DNA of 14,394 nucleotides from positions 1 to 14,394 of the forward strand of contig JAIOTM010000133.1 of NCBI GenBank assembly GCA_021106755.1, in the 5' to 3' direction. A program made the translations under genes and the position numbers. This document shows, piece by piece, positions 1 to 9,100 of this stretch. Under the pieces are notes generated by a model. It saw only the letters and a list, made by a program, of their open reading frames with translations, ran no database searches and had not been told where the DNA came from. This stretch comes from Candidatus Cloacimonadota bacterium (lineage in GTDB: Bacteria > Cloacimonadota > Cloacimonadia > Cloacimonadales > JAIOQZ01). The stretch's first letter is position 1. The number at the start of each line of letters is the position of its first letter.

Positions 1-1
1 A

Positions 2-2026
2 TTAGTGCGGATTGACCAGCATACAAGAGAGACATGGTTTTATATACCTCCTCACATTCGTTACGAAGTTTTCCATTTCGTGAATATGCTGCCAACGGCG
101 GAAACGAATGAACTTGATTCTGATTCGGTACTCATCTATACTGGCGAAGAGACTATTGATGTTCTGAAAAAAGTGATTTTTGAAGAGGCAAGACCGGAAT
201 GGAACATTGTCCTGTCCGAAGACCTGAAAAAAGAATTTGTCTATAAAATCACACTCCAACCGACAATTCAAGCACAGAAAGGCGATGATATTGACTGGTT
301 CCAGTATAATGTTGTTTACAAACTACAGGATATTGAATTCAGCCACGAGCAGTTGCGTGCTTTTTTCAAACGTAAAGAGCGATTTCTGAAATTAAAAGAT
401 GGGCGGCTCTTATTTATCACCAATAAAAAGGCTTTCGATGATGTGGAACTTATGCTTAAACGCAGCAGACCAAATTCTGATAACACTTACCGCATGGAAG
501 CCTATAATATCCCCTATCTGTATCAATTACATAATATCAATCAGGGAATAAAAATTCGGGGAGACGCGTTTCTGCAGGAAATGTTTCAGGCAATTCTCAA
601 TCGGAAACTGTTCCAGATTCAGCCTATGCCGGGCTTTTTGCAGGGCGTAATGAGAAGCTATCAGAAAGCTGGATTCCAATGGTTGGTTATGCTCAGAAAA
701 TTTGGTCTGGGTGGTATTCTCGCAGATGAAATGGGGCTGGGTAAAACTCTTCAGGCTATCTCAGTGCTTACACAGTACCGTTCCGGGATTCCTTCTCTCG
801 TTGTATGCCCCAAAACGTTGCTCTATAACTGGGCGGCGGAAATCGACAAATTTAATCCTTCACTTACCTATGTAATTTACGAAGGATTCAAAGAAGAACG
901 GATGGCTTTGTTAGAGCTTAAAGGCGTGGACATCTTTATCGCTTCTTACTCTATCATTGTAAACGATTTGGAAGAGTTGGGGGAAAAGAATTTCGACTAT
1001 CTTATTCTCGATGAAGCACAACAAATAAAGAACGCGGGAACTCAACGGGCTAAAGCTATTAAAAAACTGAATGCCCGTAACCGACTAACCCTTACGGGAA
1101 CTCCCATGGAGAACCGACCGGAAGAACTCTGGTCAATTTTCGATTTTCTGCTACCGGGATATCTGCCTTCACTTCGCAAGTTCAAAGCGGAATACCTTGG
1201 TGAAGAAGAAGGTTCCAAAGCCCGCCTTGAACACCTTGCGGCAATGATTTCACCGTTTATTCTACGCCGGAAAAAGCGGGACGTGCTTATAGAGTTACCA
1301 GACAAACAGGTACAGGTTTCATATTGCCCAATGACTCCCTTGCAGGAGAAATTATACATGGAAATTATTGAAGCTGCCAGAAGTAGCTTCTTAAAAAGGG
1401 GTAATTCAATTGAGCCCGGACAATATATGCATGTTCTCGCTGCCCTGACCAGAATGCGACAGATATGTAACCACCCCTCGCTGATTGATAAAGATATTCA
1501 CGATAGCCCGGAATTATCCGGCAAACTGGAAGCCCTGATGTCGCTGATTATGGAAGCACTGGAAAGTGGACGCAAGCTCCTTGTTTTCAGTCAGTTTGTG
1601 CAGATGCTGAAGCTGATTCGTATTCAGCTGAAAAAGAACCACATCAACTTCGAATATATGGACGGAGAGACCAAGCATCGGCAAAAGCTTGTGGATAATT
1701 TCAACAAGAACGCCAACATTCGCTTGTTCCTCATAAGCCTTAAAACAGGTGGTTTTGGACTGAATCTGACCGCTGCCGACACTGTGATTCTTACCGACCC
1801 CTGGTGGAATCCAATGGGCGAAAATCAAGCTGTTGACCGGGCACACCGGATAGGACAAACCAAAAAGCTGATGGTCTATAAAATGATTACCAAAGGTAGC
1901 GTTGAAGAGAAAATTCTCAATCTTCAGAAAGATAAGATAGAGCTTTTTGAAAATGTTATCGAAGGTGGTCAGAATATTATTAACCGTCTCAATATTGACG
2001 AGCTTAGAGAACTGTTCGACTATTAA
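2..2026 (+). CDS. SNF2-family DEAD/DEAH-like helicase, C-terminal part (5' end outside window)
   Basis: This is an ATP-dependent SWI2/SNF2-type DNA translocase. The frame is open to the left edge, so the GTG at 5 is probably internal; bacterial members are usually about 900-1100 residues and 673 are seen here. Numbering from that GTG, residues 1-200 match the bacterial SNF2-associated region. The helicase core follows: Walker A in GILADEMGLGKT with GKT at 246-248, the DEAQ box at 336-339 (Walker B/motif II), and LTGTP at 363-367 (motif III). The second RecA-like lobe shows VFSQF, then SLKTGGFGLNLTAAD, and DRAHRIGQ at 611-618 (motif VI). All motifs needed for ATP hydrolysis look intact. Family knowledge supports remodelling of DNA-protein complexes; the specific target is unknown. 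The gene converges on the GLUG gene with a 43-base gap. A SWIM zinc finger often precedes this core, but that region is not visible here. Family call is very secure. Confidence 0.96.
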   Translation, partial: LVRIDQHTRETWFYIPPHIRYEVFHFVNMLPTAETNELDSDSVLIYTGEETIDVLKKVIFEEARPEWNIVLSEDLKKEFVYKITLQPTIQAQKGDDIDWFQYNVVYKLQDIEFSHEQLRAFFKRKERFLKLKDGRLLFITNKKAFDDVELMLKRSRPNSDNTYRMEAYNIPYLYQLHNINQGIKIRGDAFLQEMFQAILNRKLFQIQPMPGFLQGVMRSYQKAGFQWLVMLRKFGLGGILADEMGLGKTLQAISVLTQYRSGIPSLVVCPKTLLYNWAAEIDKFNPSLTYVIYEGFKEERMALLELKGVDIFIASYSIIVNDLEELGEKNFDYLILDEAQQIKNAGTQRAKAIKKLNARNRLTLTGTPMENRPEELWSIFDFLLPGYLPSLRKFKAEYLGEEEGSKARLEHLAAMISPFILRRKKRDVLIELPDKQVQVSYCPMTPLQEKLYMEIIEAARSSFLKRGNSIEPGQYMHVLAALTRMRQICNHPSLIDKDIHDSPELSGKLEALMSLIMEALESGRKLLVFSQFVQMLKLIRIQLKKNHINFEYMDGETKHRQKLVDNFNKNANIRLFLISLKTGGFGLNLTAADTVILTDPWWNPMGENQAVDRAHRIGQTKKLMVYKMITKGSVEEKILNLQKDKIELFENVIEGGQNIINRLNIDELRELFDY

Positions 2027-2039
2027 TCATTTAGGCTTA

Positions 2040-2056
2040 AAGGTTGCTAAAACCTT
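2040..2056. terminator. Small inverted repeat between convergent genes
   Basis: Arms AAGGTT (2040-2045) and AACCTT (2051-2056) form a perfect 6-base-pair stem with a 5-base loop, in the 43 bases between the stop codons of the convergent SNF2 and GLUG genes. The position suits a bidirectional terminator. The stem is short and AT-rich, and neither side has a strong T-run, so activity is doubtful. Confidence 0.35.
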
Positions 2057-2069
2057 ATTTATACAGTGG

Positions 2070-5000
2070 CTATTTCAACAGCAAGAGCTTACGAACTTGC
2101 TCTGTACTCTCAGATTTCAGCCTGTAGAAAAACACGCCGGAGCTAACGCTTTTGCCATTATTGTTTTTACCATTCCAGACAACTTCATGATTTCCGGCTT
2201 TGAAGTTATTAAAACTCTTTACTTTCTGCCCCTTGATGTTGAAAATTTGCAGTTGAGCAGTTTCATTCGGCTTAACGCTGAACTTTATTGTTGTTTCCGG
2301 GTTAAACGGGTTGGGGTAGTTGCCAATAAGTGTTGTGGAAAATGCAGGAAGGTCTGTGTTTTCATCGTCTATGCAAACCACATCCCAGGGAAGTGCTGTT
2401 AAATATGGATAACCATTATTTTCCATTGCTGTCATCGCCCAGATGTCTTCATCTCCGTTATCAGATTCCGCAATAAAATCCCAACCAGCATCTATATAGG
2501 TTGATTGAAGATGCATTTCCTGAGTCAGCATTCCTAACCCGCCTGCACTGGATGTTTGCCCGGATGTTTCGATATCCCAGAAAGAGTTAGTGGTACTTGC
2601 GTTGTCATCATTAATCCCAATCAATCCACCGGCAGGTGTTCCTGAACCACTTACAAAGCCAGTACTGTAGCAGTTGTCCACTCCGACTAAACTTCCACAG
2701 TTATTTCTTCCTATAAGCCCACCGATATATTCATCTGTTCCATGTACATTGCCAGTACTAAAACAGTTCAACACACCTCCCCACTGATTTGCACCGATTA
2801 ATCCGCCTACATATTTACCGCCACTTACAATGGATTTGCTAAAACATTTCGAGATTTCTCCATTATAATTCTCTCCTACAAGGCCACCAACATAATAATA
2901 TCCGAGTACAGAACCAGTACTATAGCAATCAACTATATTGCAATCGTGATAATTATGTCCGCACAACCCGCCAATAGAAAGACCTGTGCCACTTACATTA
3001 ATCATACAGTGGCAATTGATAATATCAGAGTAGTTAAAACTCATACCAACTAATCCACCAAGATCATAAACCCCTGTCATTGTCCCACTGCTGGAGCTAC
3101 CCTGAATTGAAGAATAATTGTCAAGTATTCCCACAATTCCACCCATATCACTTCCACCGCTTATTTGAATATTGGTCTCACAATTTTCAATTGTAGAGCC
3201 TTTGCTATATCCAACCAGACCACCAAAGAAGCGTTCACCAACCAAATCTCCTGTTACATCGCAATTCACAACAACACAGGAATCCATAAGCCCAACAAGT
3301 CCTCCACAATACATGTCTCCTCTAACCATGATATTAGTAAGGTTTATATTAGACAGAGTCGCTTCATTTAAATAACCAAATAGGCCCAGATTCTGGTTGT
3401 GTTCCAGTTCTATGTTAAGATGATCAATTACATAACCATTTCCATTGTAATTCCCTGCAAAATAGGGGATATAGAAATCATTTTCGAGAGAAATATCAAT
3501 TGTTGCTGTTTGAATAAAGCTGTGTTCTTCAAATTGACTGAATGCGAGCAGTGATTTCAAATCACTAATTGAAGTTATCTGATAACTGCTTCCATTACTT
3601 GTTAAGTAATCATCAATAGATAGTGTAAGTCCTGCATTTAACCATGTATTGTATTTTGCACTATCCAATGCTCCCAAGGAAATTATATTTTCACCATTCA
3701 CTATAACAGTTTCGTAGTTAAAGTAGCTGTTGGTAATTGTAGTAGTTATGAAATCACCAACTAATCCTCCTATCTGGGTGGCTCCGGTGATGTTTCCTGT
3801 GCTATAACTATTAATTATTGAAGACTCACCGCTGTATCCAAGCAAACCTCCAAAACTATGACCATACTCCATATCACCCGTTACATTTCCAGTGCTATAG
3901 CAGTTCTCAATGGTGGAAATGGAAGTGTATCCAATCAGACCACCACTATAATCATCTCCTGCAATATTTCCTGTGCTGTGACAGTTGGAGATTATTGAAT
4001 TACTATTGTGACCAATCAACCCGCCGGCGTGGCATTCTTCTCCGGGTAGTTTACCTTCATTTTTGCAATCGTCATTGGCGGGAGTGTCGGTCTGGTTTCT
4101 TCCATATTCCAAAACACCATACACTTCAGTGGAGCTGAAGCTTCCTGAGACATTACTATTATCATAATTCCGACCAATCAATCCCCCAACCACTGTATAT
4201 CCCTCAATATATCCCGAACTACTGCAATTGCTGATGATTGTATTCACATTTATACCTATCAAACCACCGACTCTGTTACCTCCGATTAAACTACCAGAAA
4301 CATTGCAGTTAGAAATTATCGAATTATCAGCCCTGCCAGCTATACAACCAGAATAAGAACTGCTTGCTATCGAAAAGCTTGTTAAATCCAGATTGGAAAT
4401 TGACACTGAATCGACATAAGCAAACAAACCCTGATATCTTCTGTTTGCTTTATCAATAAACAGACCATCGATTGAGTAGCCCTGTCCATCATAACTGCCT
4501 GTAAAATGGTTATCGAAATGTCCAATCGAATTCCAACCTTTTCCATTGTTCCAGTTTTGTGTATCTGATGCATCTATATCCGCTATCTGAATAAAGTGAT
4601 ATGACCAGAATCCCCGATAAGCCGAAATCGCATTTAAGTCTGATAGAGTAGCTATCTGGTAGGGATTACTCGCGGAACCTGTACCATTCTCCAAAGTAGT
4701 ACTAAAAGTCCATACATCTCCTACTGTTTGCACATTTGGCGTAATTGATGTATTATATGTTATTACCTGCCATTCATAATTTATTGTAAAATCGGCACTA
4801 TAAGTCCAACTGCCAGTTGTTCCGGCGGTTGCCCCTGTTACTACCTCAACCATATTCCCGGCTTCACCAAACCAGAGATCATACTCATCTGTAGCATTAC
4901 CGGTCAGTTCCCAAGAGAGAGTTCCATTTTCAGACTGATTCAATGCCATATTTGATGGATTGGGGATACTGGCTCTGGCAGGAATATTCGGATCAAAATA

Positions 5001-5966
5001 TTGCCACCTTAAATAGGGGTAACCAAAATTATAGATTCCATCAATATCCCAATCAGTTGTAAAATCCCAATTAATAAAAGTATTCTGTACCTGCAATTGA
5101 CTTGTTGTTTTGCCTTCTCCGCCCCCACTGTAATCCTGTCCAGAGGTTTCAGTATTCCAATAAGAATCTTGAATTGAGTAACCGCCCTGACCCATCAAAC
5201 CACCGAAGTTGCTGTTTCCAGTGACAGTGCCAGCACTAAAGCAGTTAGTAACATAAGAATAATTTTGACTGGTTCCCATTAACCCGCCAACTTTATCTAC
5301 GCCAATTACATTGCCCAAGCTGTAACTGTTTTCAACTACACATTCATAATTTCTGCCTACTAAGCCACCGACATAATCTTCTCCACACACAATGACAGTG
5401 CTATAGCTGTTAAGGATGGTGCTTTCGTAATTTCTGCCTACCAAACCACCAGTGCAATCTTCTCCGATAATTCTACCTGTGCTATAACAGTTTGTAATAG
5501 TTGAAAACCAACTCTCACCCACAAATCCACTGGTACGATCTAATCCTGTTATATCAATATTAGTAACTGCAACATTCTCGATACTGGCACTATCAATGAG
5601 TCCAAATAAACCGCTTGCATGATTTAAGATTTGATTGATATAAAGTCCATCTATAGTAAAATACTGTCCGTCGTAAATACCTGTAAATGGGAACTGCTCC
5701 GATGGGGAGGTTCCAAGATACAACCCAATCGGACTCCATCCCTCCACACCATTCCAGTTTATTGTTGGTGTAGCATCTATATCAGCAGTCTGAATGAAAT
5801 ACGATGCCCAGGAGAGAGTATCCCCGCTCACCCACTCAAGATTATCTAAATTTGCTATCTGGTATGGGTCGTTTTGTGTTCCGGTACCTGCTGGTTGAAT
5901 TCCCTGAGCAAACAAGCCGATAATACATAGTAGAAATGTCGCTACAATCAGTTGTTTTTTTAACAT
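2070..5966 (-). CDS. Large secreted GLUG-repeat surface protein with C-terminal sorting domain
   Basis: This 1298-residue protein is probably exported and displayed at the cell surface; its ligand is unknown. An AGAGG ribosome binding site precedes the ATG, and residues 1-21 are a signal peptide (KK, then a hydrophobic stretch, then FAQG). The body is made of GLUG-motif repeats of the form GGLxG...SxIxNCYSTGxVxG, with about 19 clear GGLxG or GGIxG copies plus variants, expected to fold as a right-handed beta-helix. They fall into three blocks (about 22-330, 426-790 and 791-1190). The first two open with a header of the type NPYQIA...L...FIQxADIDAT...GYDGQ...IDGL; the third has a shorter version. 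An Ig/Fn3-like segment (about 330-425) separates blocks one and two. The C-terminus has GNYPNPFNP at 1215-1223, then FNIKGQKV, WNGKNNNGK, SGVFFYRL and a final LLLLK, the FlgD-like sorting domain of FCB-group bacteria. The neighbouring C25 protein ends the same way. An adhesin or matrix protein is likely; function is inferred from architecture only. Confidence 0.93.
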   Translation of the reverse strand: MLKKQLIVATFLLCIIGLFAQGIQPAGTGTQNDPYQIANLDNLEWVSGDTLSWASYFIQTADIDATPTINWNGVEGWSPIGLYLGTSPSEQFPFTGIYDGQYFTIDGLYINQILNHASGLFGLIDSASIENVAVTNIDITGLDRTSGFVGESWFSTITNCYSTGRIIGEDCTGGLVGRNYESTILNSYSTVIVCGEDYVGGLVGRNYECVVENSYSLGNVIGVDKVGGLMGTSQNYSYVTNCFSAGTVTGNSNFGGLMGQGGYSIQDSYWNTETSGQDYSGGGEGKTTSQLQVQNTFINWDFTTDWDIDGIYNFGYPYLRWQYFDPNIPARASIPNPSNMALNQSENGTLSWELTGNATDEYDLWFGEAGNMVEVVTGATAGTTGSWTYSADFTINYEWQVITYNTSITPNVQTVGDVWTFSTTLENGTGSASNPYQIATLSDLNAISAYRGFWSYHFIQIADIDASDTQNWNNGKGWNSIGHFDNHFTGSYDGQGYSIDGLFIDKANRRYQGLFAYVDSVSISNLDLTSFSIASSSYSGCIAGRADNSIISNCNVSGSLIGGNRVGGLIGINVNTIISNCSSSGYIEGYTVVGGLIGRNYDNSNVSGSFSSTEVYGVLEYGRNQTDTPANDDCKNEGKLPGEECHAGGLIGHNSNSIISNCHSTGNIAGDDYSGGLIGYTSISTIENCYSTGNVTGDMEYGHSFGGLLGYSGESSIINSYSTGNITGATQIGGLVGDFITTTITNSYFNYETVIVNGENIISLGALDSAKYNTWLNAGLTLSIDDYLTSNGSSYQITSISDLKSLLAFSQFEEHSFIQTATIDISLENDFYIPYFAGNYNGNGYVIDHLNIELEHNQNLGLFGYLNEATLSNINLTNIMVRGDMYCGGLVGLMDSCVVVNCDVTGDLVGERFFGGLVGYSKGSTIENCETNIQISGGSDMGGIVGILDNYSSIQGSSSSGTMTGVYDLGGLVGMSFNYSDIINCHCMINVSGTGLSIGGLCGHNYHDCNIVDCYSTGSVLGYYYVGGLVGENYNGEISKCFSKSIVSGGKYVGGLIGANQWGGVLNCFSTGNVHGTDEYIGGLIGRNNCGSLVGVDNCYSTGFVSGSGTPAGGLIGINDDNASTTNSFWDIETSGQTSSAGGLGMLTQEMHLQSTYIDAGWDFIAESDNGDEDIWAMTAMENNGYPYLTALPWDVVCIDDENTDLPAFSTTLIGNYPNPFNPETTIKFSVKPNETAQLQIFNIKGQKVKSFNNFKAGNHEVVWNGKNNNGKSVSSGVFFYRLKSESTEQVRKLLLLK
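2610..5540 (-). repeat. Coding repeat array of GLUG motifs
   Basis: Within the GLUG gene, degenerate units of about 25-35 codons recur, each with a GGL(V/I/M/L/C)G core followed by a turn and then S-x-I-x-N-C-Y/H/F-S. About four clear cores lie in block one, six in block two and nine in block three. The DNA copies are diverged, which points to an old expansion rather than recent tandem duplication. Boundaries are approximate. Confidence 0.85.
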
Positions 5967-6042
5967 ATCATCCTCTGCAATTTTTAGTTACTTTTCATCA
6001 AAAGCCCAAGAATCCGGCTCAATCATTTTACACATAATTACT

Positions 6043-6126
6043 GCAAGCAAAAGGTGTTCCATTTGCTTGAAAAGCAACAATATTTACATTACATTAATGA
6101 CAAATATCCCATTATCAGCTATTTGT
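6043..6126. other. Overlapping inverted repeats between the C25 and GLUG genes
   Basis: The 167-base gap between the C25 stop and the GLUG start contains three inverted repeats. CAAGCAAA (6044-6051) pairs with TTTGCTTG (6062-6069), with GG and CC able to extend the helix inside the loop. TTGCTT (6063-6068) can instead pair with AAGCAA (6072-6077), which excludes the first hairpin. ACAAATA (6100-6106) pairs with TATTTGT (6120-6126), just after the C25 stop. None is followed by a T-run in either direction, so they are not typical intrinsic terminators. No convincing promoter was found here, so GLUG may be read through from C25. Confidence 0.45.
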
Positions 6127-6133
6127 AATCAAA

Positions 6134-9100
6134 TCACTTGAGCAGTAGCATTTTCTTAGTGCCGGTATATCGCCCGGTTTTCATCCGGTAGAAATAAACG
6201 CCTGAACCAACTGTCTTTCCGTTAGCATCTTTGCCATTCCAGATAGCTGTGTGCTGTCCGGCTGTCATTTCTTCGTTTACCAATGAGATAACTTTCTTAC
6301 CCAAAATGTTATAAACATCAATGTTAACATGCCCGGATTGTTTCAGAGAAAAGTTTATGGAAGTCACCGGATTGAACGGATTTGGGTAATTACCATGCAA
6401 AGCTGTCTCGAATACAGGGATATTTTCATCATTTGGTCCTTGGGGAAGCTCCCAGTAAACAGTCAGCACTTCACTGGAATCGCTAACGCCTTCCGCGTAA
6501 TCCACTGTAACAAAGAATTTATGTTCAATATAGGCATAGAAAAGTTCAAAATGATACGTTTGAGTGGACAAAGTGTCCACAAAAAGCCATTCGCCAGCCC
6601 CGGTTTTCCTGTACAGATTAAAATGATTAAACTGTAATCGGTTGTCGCGGGTAATGCTGATGTTAGTTTTCGATTCAGCCCTTGATATTGGATTAAAATC
6701 CCAACTTATATCTGTCGTGTAGTTAGCAGAATCAATAACTGCATTCAAATTCTCGGCATACATGAAATACTCCATATCAAAATCAATACCGGAAGTAGTA
6801 TGACCAACGATAACAACAACTCCTGTAATGTCATCTACATAGAAAAATGGAAGAGATGCACTAACCGTGTAAGTTCCCGGTGGCAGTTGCAGAACATAGT
6901 TACCATTTATATCTGGATGTGCTGTCCAGTTACCAACAGCGATAGTCAGCTCCTCAACACTGACTCCGGCATAATTGAGGTTTACATGCCCCGATATTGT
7001 AGATGCTTCCAAATCCGGTATAGAGCTGAACAAGATAGCAGAATTATCTCCCAACGGTTGGCATGTAGTTGGAAAAATGTCGTTGTATGTGTATTCCAAA
7101 CCTCGCAATCCGGTATGGTCTTCAATCCCGATAGTAGCGTAGTTTCCTTGTGCACTATAATGATGATTGGTATCATCCGCATTATTCCAATCCTCATACT
7201 GGAATTTGATTATTCCGTCTCCGAGAGGAGATACTGCAAAAGCCGGATCGTACAACAAAAGCTCAAATGTAGTGTTTTCATTTGCATATTCTTCAAACGA
7301 CATGTTATCCCATTGTACAATGTATGCGTTCTCAATCATGTCGTAATGCGTATAGATACCGCCTCCAGTAGTACGAAGGTCTTCCCAGAATGGAGCAATC
7401 ATCGGATTAGGTCCCCCTGGACCGGGAATCCGCCAATTACGAAATGAAACATTACCGGTCTCAAAACCGTTATTGGCAAGGGTAACAAATCCGTTAGTGC
7501 AGATACCGATTTCAGAATAATCAATCCCATAATATCTGAATGTAAAAGGTAGGGAGGCAAAATGAATATTTGTAGTTAGCCCCGTAAGTTCATTACCGTT
7601 ATCTATTAGACCAGTATTGGTTCCATTACCGTTATCGGCGGGATTTATTTCAATCCAGTTGTATGTTGGGGCATCCGTGTAGCCAACGTCTTCCATACCA
7701 AGAGCAATATAACCATAAGCATCGGGACCAAGTGGGTCTGTCAATGTTTGAGTGCCGATGTATAGTTTCAATAAATGATTCTCGGAATATCCGGTATTGT
7801 TACTGAGACTGAGTTCAACATCAATAACCATCCCTGGAATAAGATTGGCAGACCCGGTTATCGTAAAGCCATCTGCAAGACAATCAACTGATGTCCCCTG
7901 CACTATATCACCGAAGGTGGCTGAGTTATCATTCACAATCACTAAACCGCTCCAACTGGCTATGGTTCCCGTTACATTCGGCATATCGTAAGAGCCGTTG
8001 TTCATCAGCGTGATATTAAGGTCAACAGTTTCGCAGGGATCAAAGATTCCATCGTTACCATCTATTATTGTATAATCAATAATATCTAAGTGACCACCTT
8101 TAATCTCATAGTAGAAAGTGCTGTTCCACTGGTTCCCGCTCAAGTCCTGAACCGATAGAAGCATCTCGACAAAATGCTCTTTGGGTGTGGCGGGGTCTAT
8201 ATCCATTATGAAAATCTCGTTGCTGTTTCCATGTCCGTTGATATACAGAGTTGGAAAGGTAAGCCCTGTATTGTTTGACAGAGTTATATATGAATCATTA
8301 GTGTTAATATCGGCAGTTACCCCGAGTACCACGGAATCCGAAAAGTTTTCGAGAACAAGTACTGTTTCGATAGTTTCGCCGGGATTGGGTTCACCATTAT
8401 CGTTTCCATCGGATTGACCGAAGGGGTCATCATCAAGAATCAGTTCGCGGAAACCCACAATTGCCGGACCTGACATTGTAATTGTAAGCTGTTGAGTAAT
8501 ATGGTCTGGTTTTGTAATGGTAAGAATTGCATCCGAATTGGTTGCGGTACTGGCATCAAAGAAAAGTAAAATATCACCATTTTCATCTGTGTAACCAGTA
8601 GCGAAAATCCCGTCATTAGCTTGGTATAGCGTAACCCATGCCCCTTCTACCGGGGTGGTGTCATTATATTCCACAGAGATAACAACATTGCCTTGCCCTG
8701 ACGGAATGCTTGCAGGGTAAGTAACATTCATATTTTTCAGCAGTCCACCTTTGAATATGTCCATTGAAGGATCACCCATCAAATTGCACCATTCCGTATG
8801 ATTAAGTGCCATAGAGTTGGATATTACATTGTAGCACATATATAAATTCAGCTTCCCGCTCATAATAGCTTCACCCATATTCGTCATACCATTGGAATAA
8901 AGCCCGTAGTAGAAACCAATATTCAACGCTTCACAGTATTGCGGGTGCAATCCACTCGTAGCCATACCAATGGCAGTTGCACCTGCGATAAGTGACGTTG
9001 GAGTGCCTGCCCGGAGAATCATTTCTGCTCGTGAAGCAGAACCGTATGAAAAAGTTCCGGTAGTCTCCGCTATCATGATAAAATTGCACATTTTATTGTA

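Noticed and set aside
2..2026. SNF2 helicase as part of a defence island such as DISARM
   Set aside because: No methyltransferase, nuclease or other defence partner is in the window, and this SNF2 type with the bacterial associated domain is widespread outside defence loci. Upstream sequence is not visible, so it is not excluded.
1947..2402. 151-codon plus-strand frame across the SNF2 end
   Set aside because: It overlaps the SNF2 C-terminus in another frame and is antisense to the conserved sorting domain of the GLUG protein.
2610..5540. Repeated DNA words that might suggest a CRISPR array
   Set aside because: The repeats are degenerate, irregularly spaced and in frame, and encode GLUG motifs; no constant repeat-spacer pattern exists.
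6800..7447. 215-codon plus-strand frame
   Set aside because: It lies wholly antisense to the C25 gene, which has clear domain content there; it is Cys/Ile-rich without recognisable motifs.
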